This document shows positions 32,450 to 43,400 of a DNA stretch of 48,615 bases, in pieces. Below the pieces are notes generated by a model. It saw only the letters and a list, made by a program, of their open reading frames with translations, was not told the origin of the DNA and made no database searches. How positions within the stretch are numbered: the stretch's first letter is position 1; each line of letters begins with the position of its first letter. Both the position numbers and the translations under genes were made by a program. Origin of the DNA: a bacterium (GTDB lineage Bacteria > Planctomycetota > UBA1135 > GCA-002686595); assembly GCA_024228395.1 (NCBI GenBank), contig JAAETM010000235.1, forward strand, positions 1 to 48,615, read 5' to 3'.

Positions 32450-35400
32450 ATGAAAAGTACGAGCCAATACCACCGCTTTTCCGCCTCACCCGCTAACCAA
32501 GACACCCTATGGGGTTCCTCCTGGTGGCGCGTTCTCGCAGTGGTAGCCCTCATGGGCATGGGAGGCTGGTTGAGCTCTAGCTTGGCGCAGCAACCGCAGA
32601 GCATTCGCACATCCCTGCCCGCCCCACCCGATGATGTTCGCGTGGCACTGACCGTCGGAGATACGGACCAGGCCGTGGAGTTGCTGGATGCCCTGCAGAA
32701 GTCTTCGCCCGATAGCTCCGACGTTTGGGCCTTTTACCGCGGGGTTGCTTTTCAAAATGCAAAACGATGGTCGGAGGCTGAAACCCAGTTCAAGGACTTC
32801 CCCAGCGCGTATCCCAACAGCCCCTGGAGGCTTCAGGCCAAATACCGACGGGCAGCTATCGCCCAGAAAACCAGGAACTTCCAGCTAGCTGAAGAGATCT
32901 ACCGCGAGGCCGCCGCACACCTGCTCTCCGAAGAACGCCAAGCAGAACTCGCTGGTATTTACAATCGCCTCGCCGATCTCATGGCGAAACCCCAGGACCC
33001 CACCGATCCCCAGTCTCCCTCTCCTCGCTACCAGCAAGCGGTCGAGCTTTATTCCAAGGCCTTCGCCCTGCCCGCCACCGACGAGGTTCGCGCCCACGCG
33101 GCCCGGGCCATGGGGTACAGCGAGCAACACCTTGGGCGCCACACTCCTGCCTCCGGACACTTCCGGGAGTACTTCGAACTTGTACAAGACGAATTCAGCG
33201 ATGGGTATTGGCCTGCCCAGTTGGCCCACGCCAAATCACTAGGTCTAGGCGTTTCGGATCGAGCCCAACGGCGGGCCTTGCAGGACATATTGCGCACCGG
33301 CGCCAGTCGACTCCAGGACGACACCGTCACTGGCAAACTACGCAACACGATTCAGCAGGTGGTCGCCCAGGCCCAACATGGGATGGGCGACTCTTGGAAA
33401 AAATCTGGCCGCATGCCCTTGGCTATCTCAGCCTGGGAAAGAACTCTCGAGCACTACCCCAACTACCTAAACGCTTCCGACGTGGTGGTCTCCATCGCGA
33501 CCAATACCCAAGGCGACGAGCAACTAGCTGCTTGGGACCGCCTCCTGGAGATGCGACCCACCCAAGGGCAGCTCGGGCAACTGGATGAGACCGAACTCGA
33601 GGCCTTCCGCAGCAAGCATGAACGTCTCCTGCGCTATGGCTTGTTTCGTAAGGGCCAATCCTTGAAGGCCACTGGCAAGTTTGCAGACGCCATTCGGGTA
33701 TTCGCCGATTACACACGCCGTTACCCCGACGGGGCTAACTGGTCAGATGCCCAACAGAATATCCTGAAAGCTGAAAGGTCGGTAGCGGACCGTGCCCGTC
33801 AACAGGGTCACTTCGCAGAAGCGCGGGCTGCCTATGCACGCTTTCTGGTCGACCACCCCCTGAACAAGAGTGTCGGTGAGATTCAAATTGCGATCGGCGC
33901 CACCTATTTGGAAGAAGCTGCAAAGAGCAAATCCCAAAAAGTCAACAATGACCTCTTCCGCAGTGCCATCGCCCAGTGGGAGCAGTGCGCCGCGAGCAAC
34001 GGGACCAACAACACTGCTAGCGAGGCTCTCTTTCAAATCGCTAGCACCCTGGAGAATGAACTCCTCGATGCTGGTGCTGCCGTGAAGGCCTATCGAAATG
34101 TCACCTTCGGCTCGCACCAAGCGCGAGCCGTCGAGCATCTGAACAACATGCTCGAGACGCGCCTCAACATCGCCACCGAGCGCACGGCGCGCAGTAATGA
34201 GCAGGTACGCATAAAAGTGCAAACCCGCAATATCGACAAGCTGGAAGTTCATGTTCACGCGCTCGATCTGGAGTCCTATTTCCGCAAGCATCACAAGCAC
34301 ACCAGCGTTGAAGAGTTGGATCTGGACCTGATCGCCCCTGAGAAACGTTTCGAACATGCGGTCGAGGATTATGCCCAATACTCACCAATAGACTTCCAGT
34401 TGGAAATTCCAGTGGAAGGCCCCGGCGTTTGGGTCGTTTCTGTCATCGGTGGTGAAAAACGTGCCACGACGCTTGTATTGCGATCCGACCTGGACCTGAT
34501 CGTCAAGGCCTCCCGTCATGAAGTCTTTGTCTATGCCCAAAACATGCTGCAGGGCGCCCCTGCGCCCAACGTGAATGTGCTCCTTTCGGTGCCCACCGAA
34601 ACGTCCAACAAGATCGTGTCGGTCACGACGGATGAACATGGCGTTGCCAAGTGGCTGCCCGAGGGTGAATCCCTCCAGTCGCAAAGACTGCACGCACTGG
34701 CCCTCTTCGGCGGGCACGTGTCCTCCACAGCCTTCAACAACCAAAACCTTCAGCTAGGCCGATCCGTGGCTCCCAAGAGTGTGATCTACGTCGATCGCCC
34801 CGCCTATCGTCCCGGGGAAACCGTACACTGGCGCGCGATCGCCCTCAGGGCTTCCCAAGGAAGTTGGACCACGGCTGAGGACGTGGTGTCACAGGTTCGA
34901 CTGATGGGTCCGGGTGGACGGGTTTACCGACAAGGGCTCACCGCGCTCAGCGCCATGGGTTCCCTCGATGGCCTCTTCCAACTCGAGGAGGACGCCCAGC
35001 CTGGACGCTGGAGCCTGCACTTCTCCGGCAAGGACCTTGAAACCACCACGTGCCATTTCGAGGTGGAAACATTCCGCATGCCCATGGCTGAGGTGAATCT
35101 CACCACCGACAAGGATCTGGTGTGGCGGGGCGATCGCGTCGCCGTCACCGCCCAGGCCCTGACCACCTATGGGGCTCCCCTCGCAAACACACGATTGCTC
35201 TGGAGCATTCCCGGACACGGGGTCCATGAGGTACGAACCGATTCCGATGGACAAGCCGAGTATATCTTGGACACGCAGGAGTACGGCGAAGCTCAGTTCC
35301 TGACCATCCGTGCCAGCCTACCGACCGAAAATGTGCATGGAATCACCCGGGTTCAACTTGCCGTTTCTGGGTTCCACGCATCTATCAAACTCGAACGCAA

Positions 35401-38400
35401 GCTTGAACTCGCTGGCACCACCTTCCCCGTCGTGATCGCCACAACCGCCCCCGATGGCTCCCCCATTGGCGCCACCATGACCCTCAAGGTCAAGCGCAAT
35501 TCCAACCCCGCCGAAGGGCGCTGGAAAGAGGAGCAGCTCTTTGAAAAGCAGATCACCACCGACGCCAAAACTGGCCTGGTTACGATCCCCCTCGAAGTAG
35601 CCACGGGCGGCAACATCATCCTGACCGCAACTGGCCGCGACCAATTCAATCAGCGCATCCGCACCCACGCCAACCTACAGATATCGGGCGAAGAGGATAC
35701 CACAAAACTGCGCTTGCTCACCAAGGACACCTCTCTGGACCTGGGTCAAGAGGGAACCGTGCAAGCCGTCAACCGGGGCCGTGCAGGCCTGGCGCTGTTG
35801 ACCTTGGAAAGCGACCGCGTCCTTGAGTATCGGTTGGTTCAGTTGAACGCCGGCAGCACGGAGTTGATCTTCCAGTCACAGCAAAGCCACGTTCCCGCCG
35901 TGAACGTGGCTTTGGCATTCATGGACGGTCACCGATTCCACGAGTCCAGCGCACGTTTCGAAGTGCGTCCCGAGTTGAACTTGGAGATCGTGCCCGATCA
36001 GGATACGACCGCCCCCGGTGGATCTAGCCAAATCACGTTGCGTGCAACCGATGGTTCAGGCAATCCGGTGCAAGGTGAATTTTCAGTTGCTGCGGTGGAG
36101 GAAGCACTCTTCCAGCTCTATCCGGCGCGTAAACTCGATCTGGCGCAACACTTCAGCCACGCTCCGCGGTCATTCCCCAGCGTGAATACTCGCTCAACGT
36201 GCGAGTTTGCCTACCGCGGTTCCACGCAAGCCATCGCCCAGGGTCTCTTGGAGGAAACCAAACGCGTCGAGCGAGAGAAAGAGTGGAAGCGTGCTCGCAA
36301 GAACCTTCTCTCCGGTCCTGCAACGCCGGGACCCACCACCCGTGGTGACGATTGGATGCTTGGAGCAGAGCTCATGGAGATGGAAGCGGAAGTAGACATG
36401 GACGAGTTCAATCAGGCAATTGGCATGGGCGGCGGTTCCGGAGGCAAGTTTGGTAGCCGGGCCGGTGGCCGCGGGAGGCTGTCCGGCCACGGCGGCCAGT
36501 CCGATTCCGAAAAAGCAGGCCCGCCTGACTCTCCCACCGCATTGTGGGTGGCCCAGGTGCAGACGAACGAGGAAGGCATCGGGACACTCGATGTGGCTTG
36601 GCCAGACCGCTCTACCCGCTGGCGTCTGACCGCCCACGGAATTGCCGCAGGCAATCGATTCGCAAGCGCCACTTCCCATGTAACCGCCCAGAGTGACTTC
36701 TTCGTGGAGCTGATCGCGCCGCCACTCCTGCTCGAAGGAGATCGCCCGCAAATACAGGTCAAAATCCACGATGCGGCAATGCTTGCTGGCACGGCCCATG
36801 TAGAACTGCAGGTGCAAACCCGGTCCGGCCCCGCCATTCACAAGGCTCACGTGGAACTGGGTGGGAGCGCAATCGTTGAACACACCTTCCCCGTCCTTGC
36901 GGCGCTTGGTGGTCCGCAGGATCTCCAAGTCACTGTCCTTGTGGCGGTCGAGCGTGGCTCAGAACTCATACGAGCTTCGAGCACCCGAGAAATCCATGTG
37001 GATGCGAGGGGCTGGCAGCAAATTGCAAGCCGCAGTGGAACACTGACCGACCAGATTCAGCTCAATATGGACCTGGCTGGAACGGGGCGCACACTTGAAT
37101 TGCACTTCGGCGTGACACTTGAAGATGATTTGATTCGCCAAGCACTGGGCCAGTTCCGGGTTCCCATGACATGTCGTTGGAATGGCGGCCCCGTACAAAA
37201 AGCGTCCAATCTCATATCGGTCTGTGCCATTGCAAACCACATGCAAAATCACGGAGGACACCCCGCCTACCCCGACATCGAGGATCGCATCCACGGCCTG
37301 GTGGCCACACTCCTGGCGAGTCAGAAATCAGGTGGTGGTTGGGCCTGGAGTGGATCCGGCACGAATGCTGACGCCCACAGCACCGCCCACGTGGCATTGG
37401 CACTCTCGCGCGCCGAAGGTCTGGGTTGGCGACTTGAGGGCAACGCCAAGAGGCTCTTGACCCAGCGACTCGCCTCCTTCGTGAAAGTCTCACCCACCAC
37501 AGACTTTGAGCTTCGAACCCATCTCCAGCATGCGCTCGCGTCCCTGGGACAGAGCGACTTCGCCGCCCTGAACCGCCTGCACCGATCGCGCGGTCAGATG
37601 TCCGTCGCAAGCAAGGCGCACCTTGCCCTGGCCCTGGTTGCCGCAGAGCGCATCCCCTTGGCCGCCGAGATCGTCTCTGAACTCGAGGCGGTGGGCAATG
37701 ACCTGAGCAAGCAGCGCTATTGGAAACCCAACAAGGATGCCTCGTGGATGACCTCCCAGGTGGAAACCACCGCCCTGGTGGCCTTGGCAATGCAGGCCGT
37801 TTCAACCCCCGCCAAGGGCTCGAAGAAGGCCTGTGATTTCCTGATGTCCAAGCGCCCTTGGCCCAACCCGCGCACCCGCGGCTTTGCCATTTGGGCTCTC
37901 GCCCAACAGGGCTTGCAGCGTTTGCCCGGTCAGGCCAATGGATTCGTGGCCGTTCAGGTTGCGGGTCAAGAAGCAAGCAGGGTTGCGCTCACTTCGCAAG
38001 CCGGCCACCGGCACACCGTGCTGCGCTTCGACTTGCCCGACGCCTTGCCTGGAACGCAACAGAGCAAGGTGACGATCGACTTGCGTATGTCTGGCAACAT
38101 CGCGCCGCAATACACCGCCATAGTGCGCGGGCATGTCACTGAAAACTCAACGGCCAACTCGAGCCCTTTCTATGTTCACTCCCGGTTCTTCCTCGCCAAC
38201 CCAACTCGCTATGAAGGGCAACTCATGCCCGCTGGCTTTGGTTGCGTAGTCGAAGAGAAGCGCTGGAAGAACGAACGTTCGTCCATCGAGGCTGGTGAAA
38301 TCATCAACCTGGAAATCGAAGCCCGCCGGCGCTACTTCAAAAATGCGCCATTCAACGGGCGCGTTGAATACGTCGAAATGGAAGTTCCGATCCCTTCCGG

Positions 38401-40402
38401 GCTGGAAGTCTTTGACCCTCGGAAGTCTGGTGAGCGTCCTTATCGCATGATGGGGAACTCCCTGATCTTCCCCATGGGGCCGATGAACAATCACCGATCG
38501 TCCCAGTCCTTCAGTGTCAGCCTCGTCGCAGCACACTCCGGTATTTACGCCGCGCCAGAAGTGATTCTACGAAGTGCCTATCACCCCGAAATGCTGGCAC
38601 TCTCAGTAGCCTCTGAGGTTCACCTGCTCCCCGAAGGAGAGCGGTCCACCGACAGCTACCGCATGACTCCCGACGAGAGTTTCCATCTGGCCAAAGCCCA
38701 TTTTGACGATGGCAAGCTCAAGGAAGTTCGCGCCCTGCTGCTGCCCCTGCTCGACGAATTCGAGAACAAGTTCCGCCCCACATACCTGAAGCAAGTCGCT
38801 CACATGTTGCTCTTCGCGAGCGTAGAAAGCGGATCGCCCAACGAAATTGTTCGCTACTTTGAAATCATCAAGCAGCGCGCACCCGACCTCTTCATCCCCA
38901 TCGCCAAGGTCCTGCAAATTGGCGCTGCCTATGCGGAGCTCGGAGAGCACGAACGGGCCATGCTCATCTTCCGTGCATCCCTGAATGAAGCCTTTGGCAA
39001 GGACCTTCAAATCGTTGGATCCCTGGACCAGCAAAACCACTGGCTGATGGCCACGCGCTTGCTGGACCAACTTATCGGCGAATACCCGAGCCTCCCCATC
39101 GTTGTCGAAACCGACCTGACCCTGGCCGATCGTGTGCTGTCCGAAGCGCCCGTCGCCCATGAACGCCAGGACTTGCGGGGTGCAGGAGCAGATCGCGCCG
39201 CACTCACAGGTATGGGCATTCAACGTTTCAAGCGCTTCCTATCCCTATATCCCAACTCCCCCCTGAGCGCGGACGCCGCTCTCAATCTTGTGGCGGCATA
39301 CTTCGACCTCGAAGATCACCAAACCGCCGCAGAGTTGTGCGACGAGATGACGCCACTCCACAAGGAGCCTGTGTACCAGGACGCCTTCCGCTACAGCGGG
39401 GCCGTTTCCCGTTGGTACCTTGGCCAAGACGACACCGCCCTGGCGGAATTGCTCGCTATCAGCAAGGCTTCGTACACGAGGCCCAATCTTGCTCCGATCC
39501 CTTCTCCCAACCGGGACTTGGCCAAATACATCATGGCCCAGATTTACCATGCGCGCAAAGACGTGGATTCGGCAGCGACCTACTACAAGTCGATCGAGGA
39601 CCAATACCCGGATGCCGCCCTGGCATTGGGTTCCATGCTCGATCAGGAGCTTCACATCAAGGAGGAGATCCTTCGGGTTCACCCCGGTGAAAAGGTCAAA
39701 CTGACACTCTCCCACCGCAACCTGACCGATGCCCAACTGCTGGTCTACCCGGTGGACTTGATGACCCTGTACCTGCGGGAAAAGGACCTCAGCCGCGTCA
39801 CTCAGGTCAACCTGGCCGGCGTGTCGCCTGAATACCGTGGCACCCTCCAGCTACCGGAGGGAGCCACCTTGCGCAGCGACGAAGTAACCACTTCGTTACC
39901 GCTCACCGAGCCTGGTGCCTACCTGGTCATCATGCGGGGTGGATCACTACACGCATCATCATTGATCCTCATCAGTGACATCGAATTGAACGTGGATGAA
40001 TTCACCAATGGCCACGTTCGGGTTCAGGTTTCAAGCCATGGCCAGGACTCCTTCCTCAAGGGGGTGGATGTTCGCGTCCTAGGCAGCGAAGACGGTATAT
40101 TCAAAATCGGATCCACCGACCTGAGGGGACTCTTCTCCGCAGACGACGTGCAGGGCAAAGCCACAATCATTGCGCGCATGGATGGCAACCACTACGCCTT
40201 CCATCGCGGTACCAAATCACTATCCAGCTCGAAGCGCAAGGGGCGAGATAAGGGGCCAGCAGCCGTAGCCAATCCCGACCAGGCCTTCTTCTTTTCAAAT
40301 GTCGCGGAATTCAACGGTGCCAACAACCATTTTCGCTTTGAGATACTGGACAAGGAAATCCAAGCAGACCGCAAGGGTGTACAGGTTCAAACTGTCTATT
40401 AG
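32450..40402 (+). CDS. Giant alpha-2-macroglobulin-like protein with TPR modules
   Basis: The 2650-residue protein has an N-terminal signal or anchor (VLAVVALMGMGGWLSSSLAQ, about 28-47). TPR-type repeats fill about 60-560 (AVELYSKAFALPATDEVRAHAARAMGY). Macroglobulin domains follow: a first MG pair at about 585-770, then VYVDRPAYRPGETVHW at about 777. A Gly/Arg-rich bait-like segment lies at about 1325-1350 and the A2M core at about 1363 (ALWVAQVQTNEEGIGTLDVAW, then STRWRLTAHG). An alpha-toroid follows at about 1560-1850 (QKSGGGWAW, TTALVALAMQA), and a receptor-like beta domain at about 1950-2030. A second TPR array (about 2080-2420) and a second MG1-MG2-like pair end it. The thioester CxEQ is absent: the expected place reads VPMTCRWNGGPV. 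It likely guards the periplasm or envelope by trapping peptidases without covalent bonding. Confidence 0.88.
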   Translation: MKSTSQYHRFSASPANQDTLWGSSWWRVLAVVALMGMGGWLSSSLAQQPQSIRTSLPAPPDDVRVALTVGDTDQAVELLDALQKSSPDSSDVWAFYRGVAFQNAKRWSEAETQFKDFPSAYPNSPWRLQAKYRRAAIAQKTRNFQLAEEIYREAAAHLLSEERQAELAGIYNRLADLMAKPQDPTDPQSPSPRYQQAVELYSKAFALPATDEVRAHAARAMGYSEQHLGRHTPASGHFREYFELVQDEFSDGYWPAQLAHAKSLGLGVSDRAQRRALQDILRTGASRLQDDTVTGKLRNTIQQVVAQAQHGMGDSWKKSGRMPLAISAWERTLEHYPNYLNASDVVVSIATNTQGDEQLAAWDRLLEMRPTQGQLGQLDETELEAFRSKHERLLRYGLFRKGQSLKATGKFADAIRVFADYTRRYPDGANWSDAQQNILKAERSVADRARQQGHFAEARAAYARFLVDHPLNKSVGEIQIAIGATYLEEAAKSKSQKVNNDLFRSAIAQWEQCAASNGTNNTASEALFQIASTLENELLDAGAAVKAYRNVTFGSHQARAVEHLNNMLETRLNIATERTARSNEQVRIKVQTRNIDKLEVHVHALDLESYFRKHHKHTSVEELDLDLIAPEKRFEHAVEDYAQYSPIDFQLEIPVEGPGVWVVSVIGGEKRATTLVLRSDLDLIVKASRHEVFVYAQNMLQGAPAPNVNVLLSVPTETSNKIVSVTTDEHGVAKWLPEGESLQSQRLHALALFGGHVSSTAFNNQNLQLGRSVAPKSVIYVDRPAYRPGETVHWRAIALRASQGSWTTAEDVVSQVRLMGPGGRVYRQGLTALSAMGSLDGLFQLEEDAQPGRWSLHFSGKDLETTTCHFEVETFRMPMAEVNLTTDKDLVWRGDRVAVTAQALTTYGAPLANTRLLWSIPGHGVHEVRTDSDGQAEYILDTQEYGEAQFLTIRASLPTENVHGITRVQLAVSGFHASIKLERKLELAGTTFPVVIATTAPDGSPIGATMTLKVKRNSNPAEGRWKEEQLFEKQITTDAKTGLVTIPLEVATGGNIILTATGRDQFNQRIRTHANLQISGEEDTTKLRLLTKDTSLDLGQEGTVQAVNRGRAGLALLTLESDRVLEYRLVQLNAGSTELIFQSQQSHVPAVNVALAFMDGHRFHESSARFEVRPELNLEIVPDQDTTAPGGSSQITLRATDGSGNPVQGEFSVAAVEEALFQLYPARKLDLAQHFSHAPRSFPSVNTRSTCEFAYRGSTQAIAQGLLEETKRVEREKEWKRARKNLLSGPATPGPTTRGDDWMLGAELMEMEAEVDMDEFNQAIGMGGGSGGKFGSRAGGRGRLSGHGGQSDSEKAGPPDSPTALWVAQVQTNEEGIGTLDVAWPDRSTRWRLTAHGIAAGNRFASATSHVTAQSDFFVELIAPPLLLEGDRPQIQVKIHDAAMLAGTAHVELQVQTRSGPAIHKAHVELGGSAIVEHTFPVLAALGGPQDLQVTVLVAVERGSELIRASSTREIHVDARGWQQIASRSGTLTDQIQLNMDLAGTGRTLELHFGVTLEDDLIRQALGQFRVPMTCRWNGGPVQKASNLISVCAIANHMQNHGGHPAYPDIEDRIHGLVATLLASQKSGGGWAWSGSGTNADAHSTAHVALALSRAEGLGWRLEGNAKRLLTQRLASFVKVSPTTDFELRTHLQHALASLGQSDFAALNRLHRSRGQMSVASKAHLALALVAAERIPLAAEIVSELEAVGNDLSKQRYWKPNKDASWMTSQVETTALVALAMQAVSTPAKGSKKACDFLMSKRPWPNPRTRGFAIWALAQQGLQRLPGQANGFVAVQVAGQEASRVALTSQAGHRHTVLRFDLPDALPGTQQSKVTIDLRMSGNIAPQYTAIVRGHVTENSTANSSPFYVHSRFFLANPTRYEGQLMPAGFGCVVEEKRWKNERSSIEAGEIINLEIEARRRYFKNAPFNGRVEYVEMEVPIPSGLEVFDPRKSGERPYRMMGNSLIFPMGPMNNHRSSQSFSVSLVAAHSGIYAAPEVILRSAYHPEMLALSVASEVHLLPEGERSTDSYRMTPDESFHLAKAHFDDGKLKEVRALLLPLLDEFENKFRPTYLKQVAHMLLFASVESGSPNEIVRYFEIIKQRAPDLFIPIAKVLQIGAAYAELGEHERAMLIFRASLNEAFGKDLQIVGSLDQQNHWLMATRLLDQLIGEYPSLPIVVETDLTLADRVLSEAPVAHERQDLRGAGADRAALTGMGIQRFKRFLSLYPNSPLSADAALNLVAAYFDLEDHQTAAELCDEMTPLHKEPVYQDAFRYSGAVSRWYLGQDDTALAELLAISKASYTRPNLAPIPSPNRDLAKYIMAQIYHARKDVDSAATYYKSIEDQYPDAALALGSMLDQELHIKEEILRVHPGEKVKLTLSHRNLTDAQLLVYPVDLMTLYLREKDLSRVTQVNLAGVSPEYRGTLQLPEGATLRSDEVTTSLPLTEPGAYLVIMRGGSLHASSLILISDIELNVDEFTNGHVRVQVSSHGQDSFLKGVDVRVLGSEDGIFKIGSTDLRGLFSADDVQGKATIIARMDGNHYAFHRGTKSLSSSKRKGRDKGPAAVANPDQAFFFSNVAEFNGANNHFRFEILDKEIQADRKGVQVQTVY

Positions 40403-40422
40403 GCAACGTTGGGGTTAACTGA

Positions 40423-40459
40423 GACAGGGCGCTGCCATCACTGGTAGCGCCCCGCTGTC
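40423..40459. terminator. Hairpin between convergent macroglobulin and M36 genes
   Basis: GGGCGCTGCCA pairs with TGGTAGCGCCC (40427-40437 and 40442-40452, one G-T) around a 4-nt loop, and the flanks GACAG and CTGTC extend it. No T-tract follows. Position supports bidirectional termination. Confidence 0.65.
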
Positions 40460-40476
40460 AGATGGGAGGTCGCGGG

Positions 40477-43400
40477 CTACTGGAATGTCACCGAAACCGC
40501 GTTGGTGAAGTTCGAAGTTGGTGTCGGGTTGTCATCCCGGAACCACGCTTGGAAGTTCCAAGTTTCGCCGGCCATGATCGCAATGCTGCCAGTGGGTGTG
40601 GGCGTATCGTTCAGATCGAGCTGCAGAGAACCAGTGCCGTCTCCCCCCGTAAGGAAGATCTCGCCGGCGCTACGGCTGTAGCGGCCAATTGCTCCCGCAA
40701 CGCAAAGGTTGCCTTCGGAGCCCACCGGATTCACAAACCCTTGCGCAGTGCCATTGAGGAAGATGCCGATTTTATTCAAAGGCATGAGGAAGGCGGTCAA
40801 GGTCACGTCATTCTCATCCGCTTCAACACTGCCAAACGCTGTGATGCTTGCCGAAACAAAAGACGAGTTGGGAACAACCGGCGAACAGTATCCCGTTCCG
40901 ATGACCGTTCGACTGGGCGCCAGACTCACAATTTCGATGTCATCAAGGGCCGCCTCAACAAGAGAACCGCTACCAAAGTCAGACGCGACGAATCGCAACT
41001 GCATGTTTGAAGTGAGCGTCATGACATTGCCAAGTTCGATCACATGCAAATTCCACCCGCCGTTGCTGCTAGCGGTAGCCGGTCCAACAGTACTCACGAG
41101 AGACCAAGAGGAGCCACCATCGCCGGACAAGGAAACCATAAAAACGTCGTTGTTGGGCGAAGCACCAGTATTATTGGAGTACCACAGCCAGTAGCTCACG
41201 GCCAGTTCAGAAAGACCCCCAGCATCGAAGATCGGACTCAGCAGGGTGGTGTAACCACCATCCACATCGTTGGCACCGAGAGAGCCTCCGATACTGCCTT
41301 GGCCCGTAAACCAGCAATTGTCGCCAGGTACGGTATGGTCGTCTTCAGGCTGAGCCGAAGTGCCCACCGGGTTGCCCCGTGTCCAGTGACCCGTAGTAGC
41401 TGTATCTCCGGGGACTCCCCCGGTCCAACCTTCGTTAGTCGCACCTTCGAAGTCATTGACCAGCAGAACCGAAACGGTTCCAACGCGGAATGACAGAGCG
41501 TTGTTGACGCCATCAGCGGGGAACTCCGAAGTGTTACCCAGGCTGTCGGTTCCTATGAAGTAGTAGTCCACCGTGGCCGGGGAAGCGATTCCGGGGATCG
41601 CTCCGTTCCAGGTGTTGCCGCCGGTGTTGACCATCGGGACAGAACTCCAAACTCCACCATTGGAACGATAAAGGGTTTCACCGCTGGCGACGGGAGGATT
41701 GAAGACCGGAACCATATCGATCGTCGCGTTGTAAGGACCGGTTTCGTCACGGGTATCCACAAGGGGTACATGGTTGCTGAATTCAACAAACGACAGCTCA
41801 AATCCTGGGAAACCCTGGAGCTCGAAGCCCGTGTCGATTTCTGCGTAGTTCGGTGTGCCATTGTTGATGTTGCCATCATCATCATCCAAGGTCAGCCACT
41901 GGGTCTCAATGATTGAACGGATACCGGTTTGGTTGTAGGCGTTCATCCAGCCGAGGAAGAGCAGATCGGCTGTCATGTCGCCCATCGCATTGCCCAGGCT
42001 CGAATTCAGCTCCTGTCGGACCTTCCATGCAGCGCCCATCCAGACCTCACCGTCATTGTGAACCTGACCGTAGCAACCGGGGTTGTTGTCACCACAGAAC
42101 TGGCGGGTGTTGTTTCCTGTTCGGACGTAGCCACCGTTGGTGAAGAAGTAGCGCCCATTGATCGCGTCGTCATACTGGTACAGGGCAAAGATGTCAGCAT
42201 TGCCCTCTCCCATTCCATCGTTGCCATTGCCGGTTCCATATCGAACGTTGAGCCAGTGACCAAGCTCGTGGGCAACAATCACACTATACGCAGTGTTGTT
42301 GCAGGAGCCTGCTTTGTTGTAGTAGTTCGTGGAACTACCGTTGAAGTATGCGTTGCAGGAAGAATCAATATTGCAATTGGCTGGGGCCAAGAAGTCCGCT
42401 GTTGCGTCACCCGGAATACGATCCCTAATCCAATCGCGCAAGGTCCCCGTAGAGAGGTAAGCATTGGCTTGTGCGGTCACAAACTCCGTGGGAGACGAGT
42501 TCATGATCAAGGTTGGGTTGCTGTTTGCAGCAACGGCCGAGAAGGTGGTTGTGTAATCAGCACCTTGATCATTGTTGCTATTCGCAAAATTTCCCAGGTA
42601 CTCGACTGTGATATCCAGGGGGGTGTTCACGCCAGGGAAGTTGAAGGCACCGTTTTCATCGGTGTAAACCGTTCCAGCGGAGCTCGTGACGCGAAGATGG
42701 GGCACCGGTATCTGAACCGGAGGGTTGGCCGTCCGGTCCGCAGAAGTGCCGGGGGTGGCCATGGTTGCGATCGTGCCATTCACGTCGAAGAAGTGCACGG
42801 ATTCGGCAGTCTTCAGAATGGCTCCAGTGTGGGCATCCACCGTGTACAAGTGACCAACCGGGGTCACATCATTGCCGGTCAGTTGAACATCAACCTGCCA
42901 AGACAACGTCCAGCGGCGTGTCTCCTGGTCATCCACGTGGGCAAAAACCAATGTGGGCTCGCCCACATGGGTCGGGGCCATCTTTTGCTCCGCAACAAAA
43001 GCAGCGATACCTGCTCGCACGGCATCTTTGCCCTGCAACGAGGCTTTCGTTGACCGATCTTCGAAGCCCGGTGCCGCAGTGGAATGCAGGGAGAGCAGAT
43101 CTCCGTTGTAAGCGAAGAGAACGTTGACCCTGCCATCTTCCACCGAAACTCCATCGACGATCTGATCCAAAGCAACCGTCACCTTGTCGGTTGTGTTCAC
43201 CTGCGCTAGCGGTAGGAACACGAACCGTTCATCGACCAGGTCGGTGGCATGCACGCCGTGCATGCCACGCGTTTGACCTACCCAATGACGCGCCAAACGG
43301 AACCAGGCCTTTTCATTGTTGATGTTAGGCTCAAACCCAACCGATGCGCGACCGCCATACAGAAGCTCAGCAGTGCCCGTCTTGGGATTCGTGGCCACGT

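Noticed and set aside
41929..43053. A 374-codon plus-strand frame opposite the M36 gene
   Set aside because: Val/Gly/Ile-rich mirror of the M36 codons; no family, no start signal.
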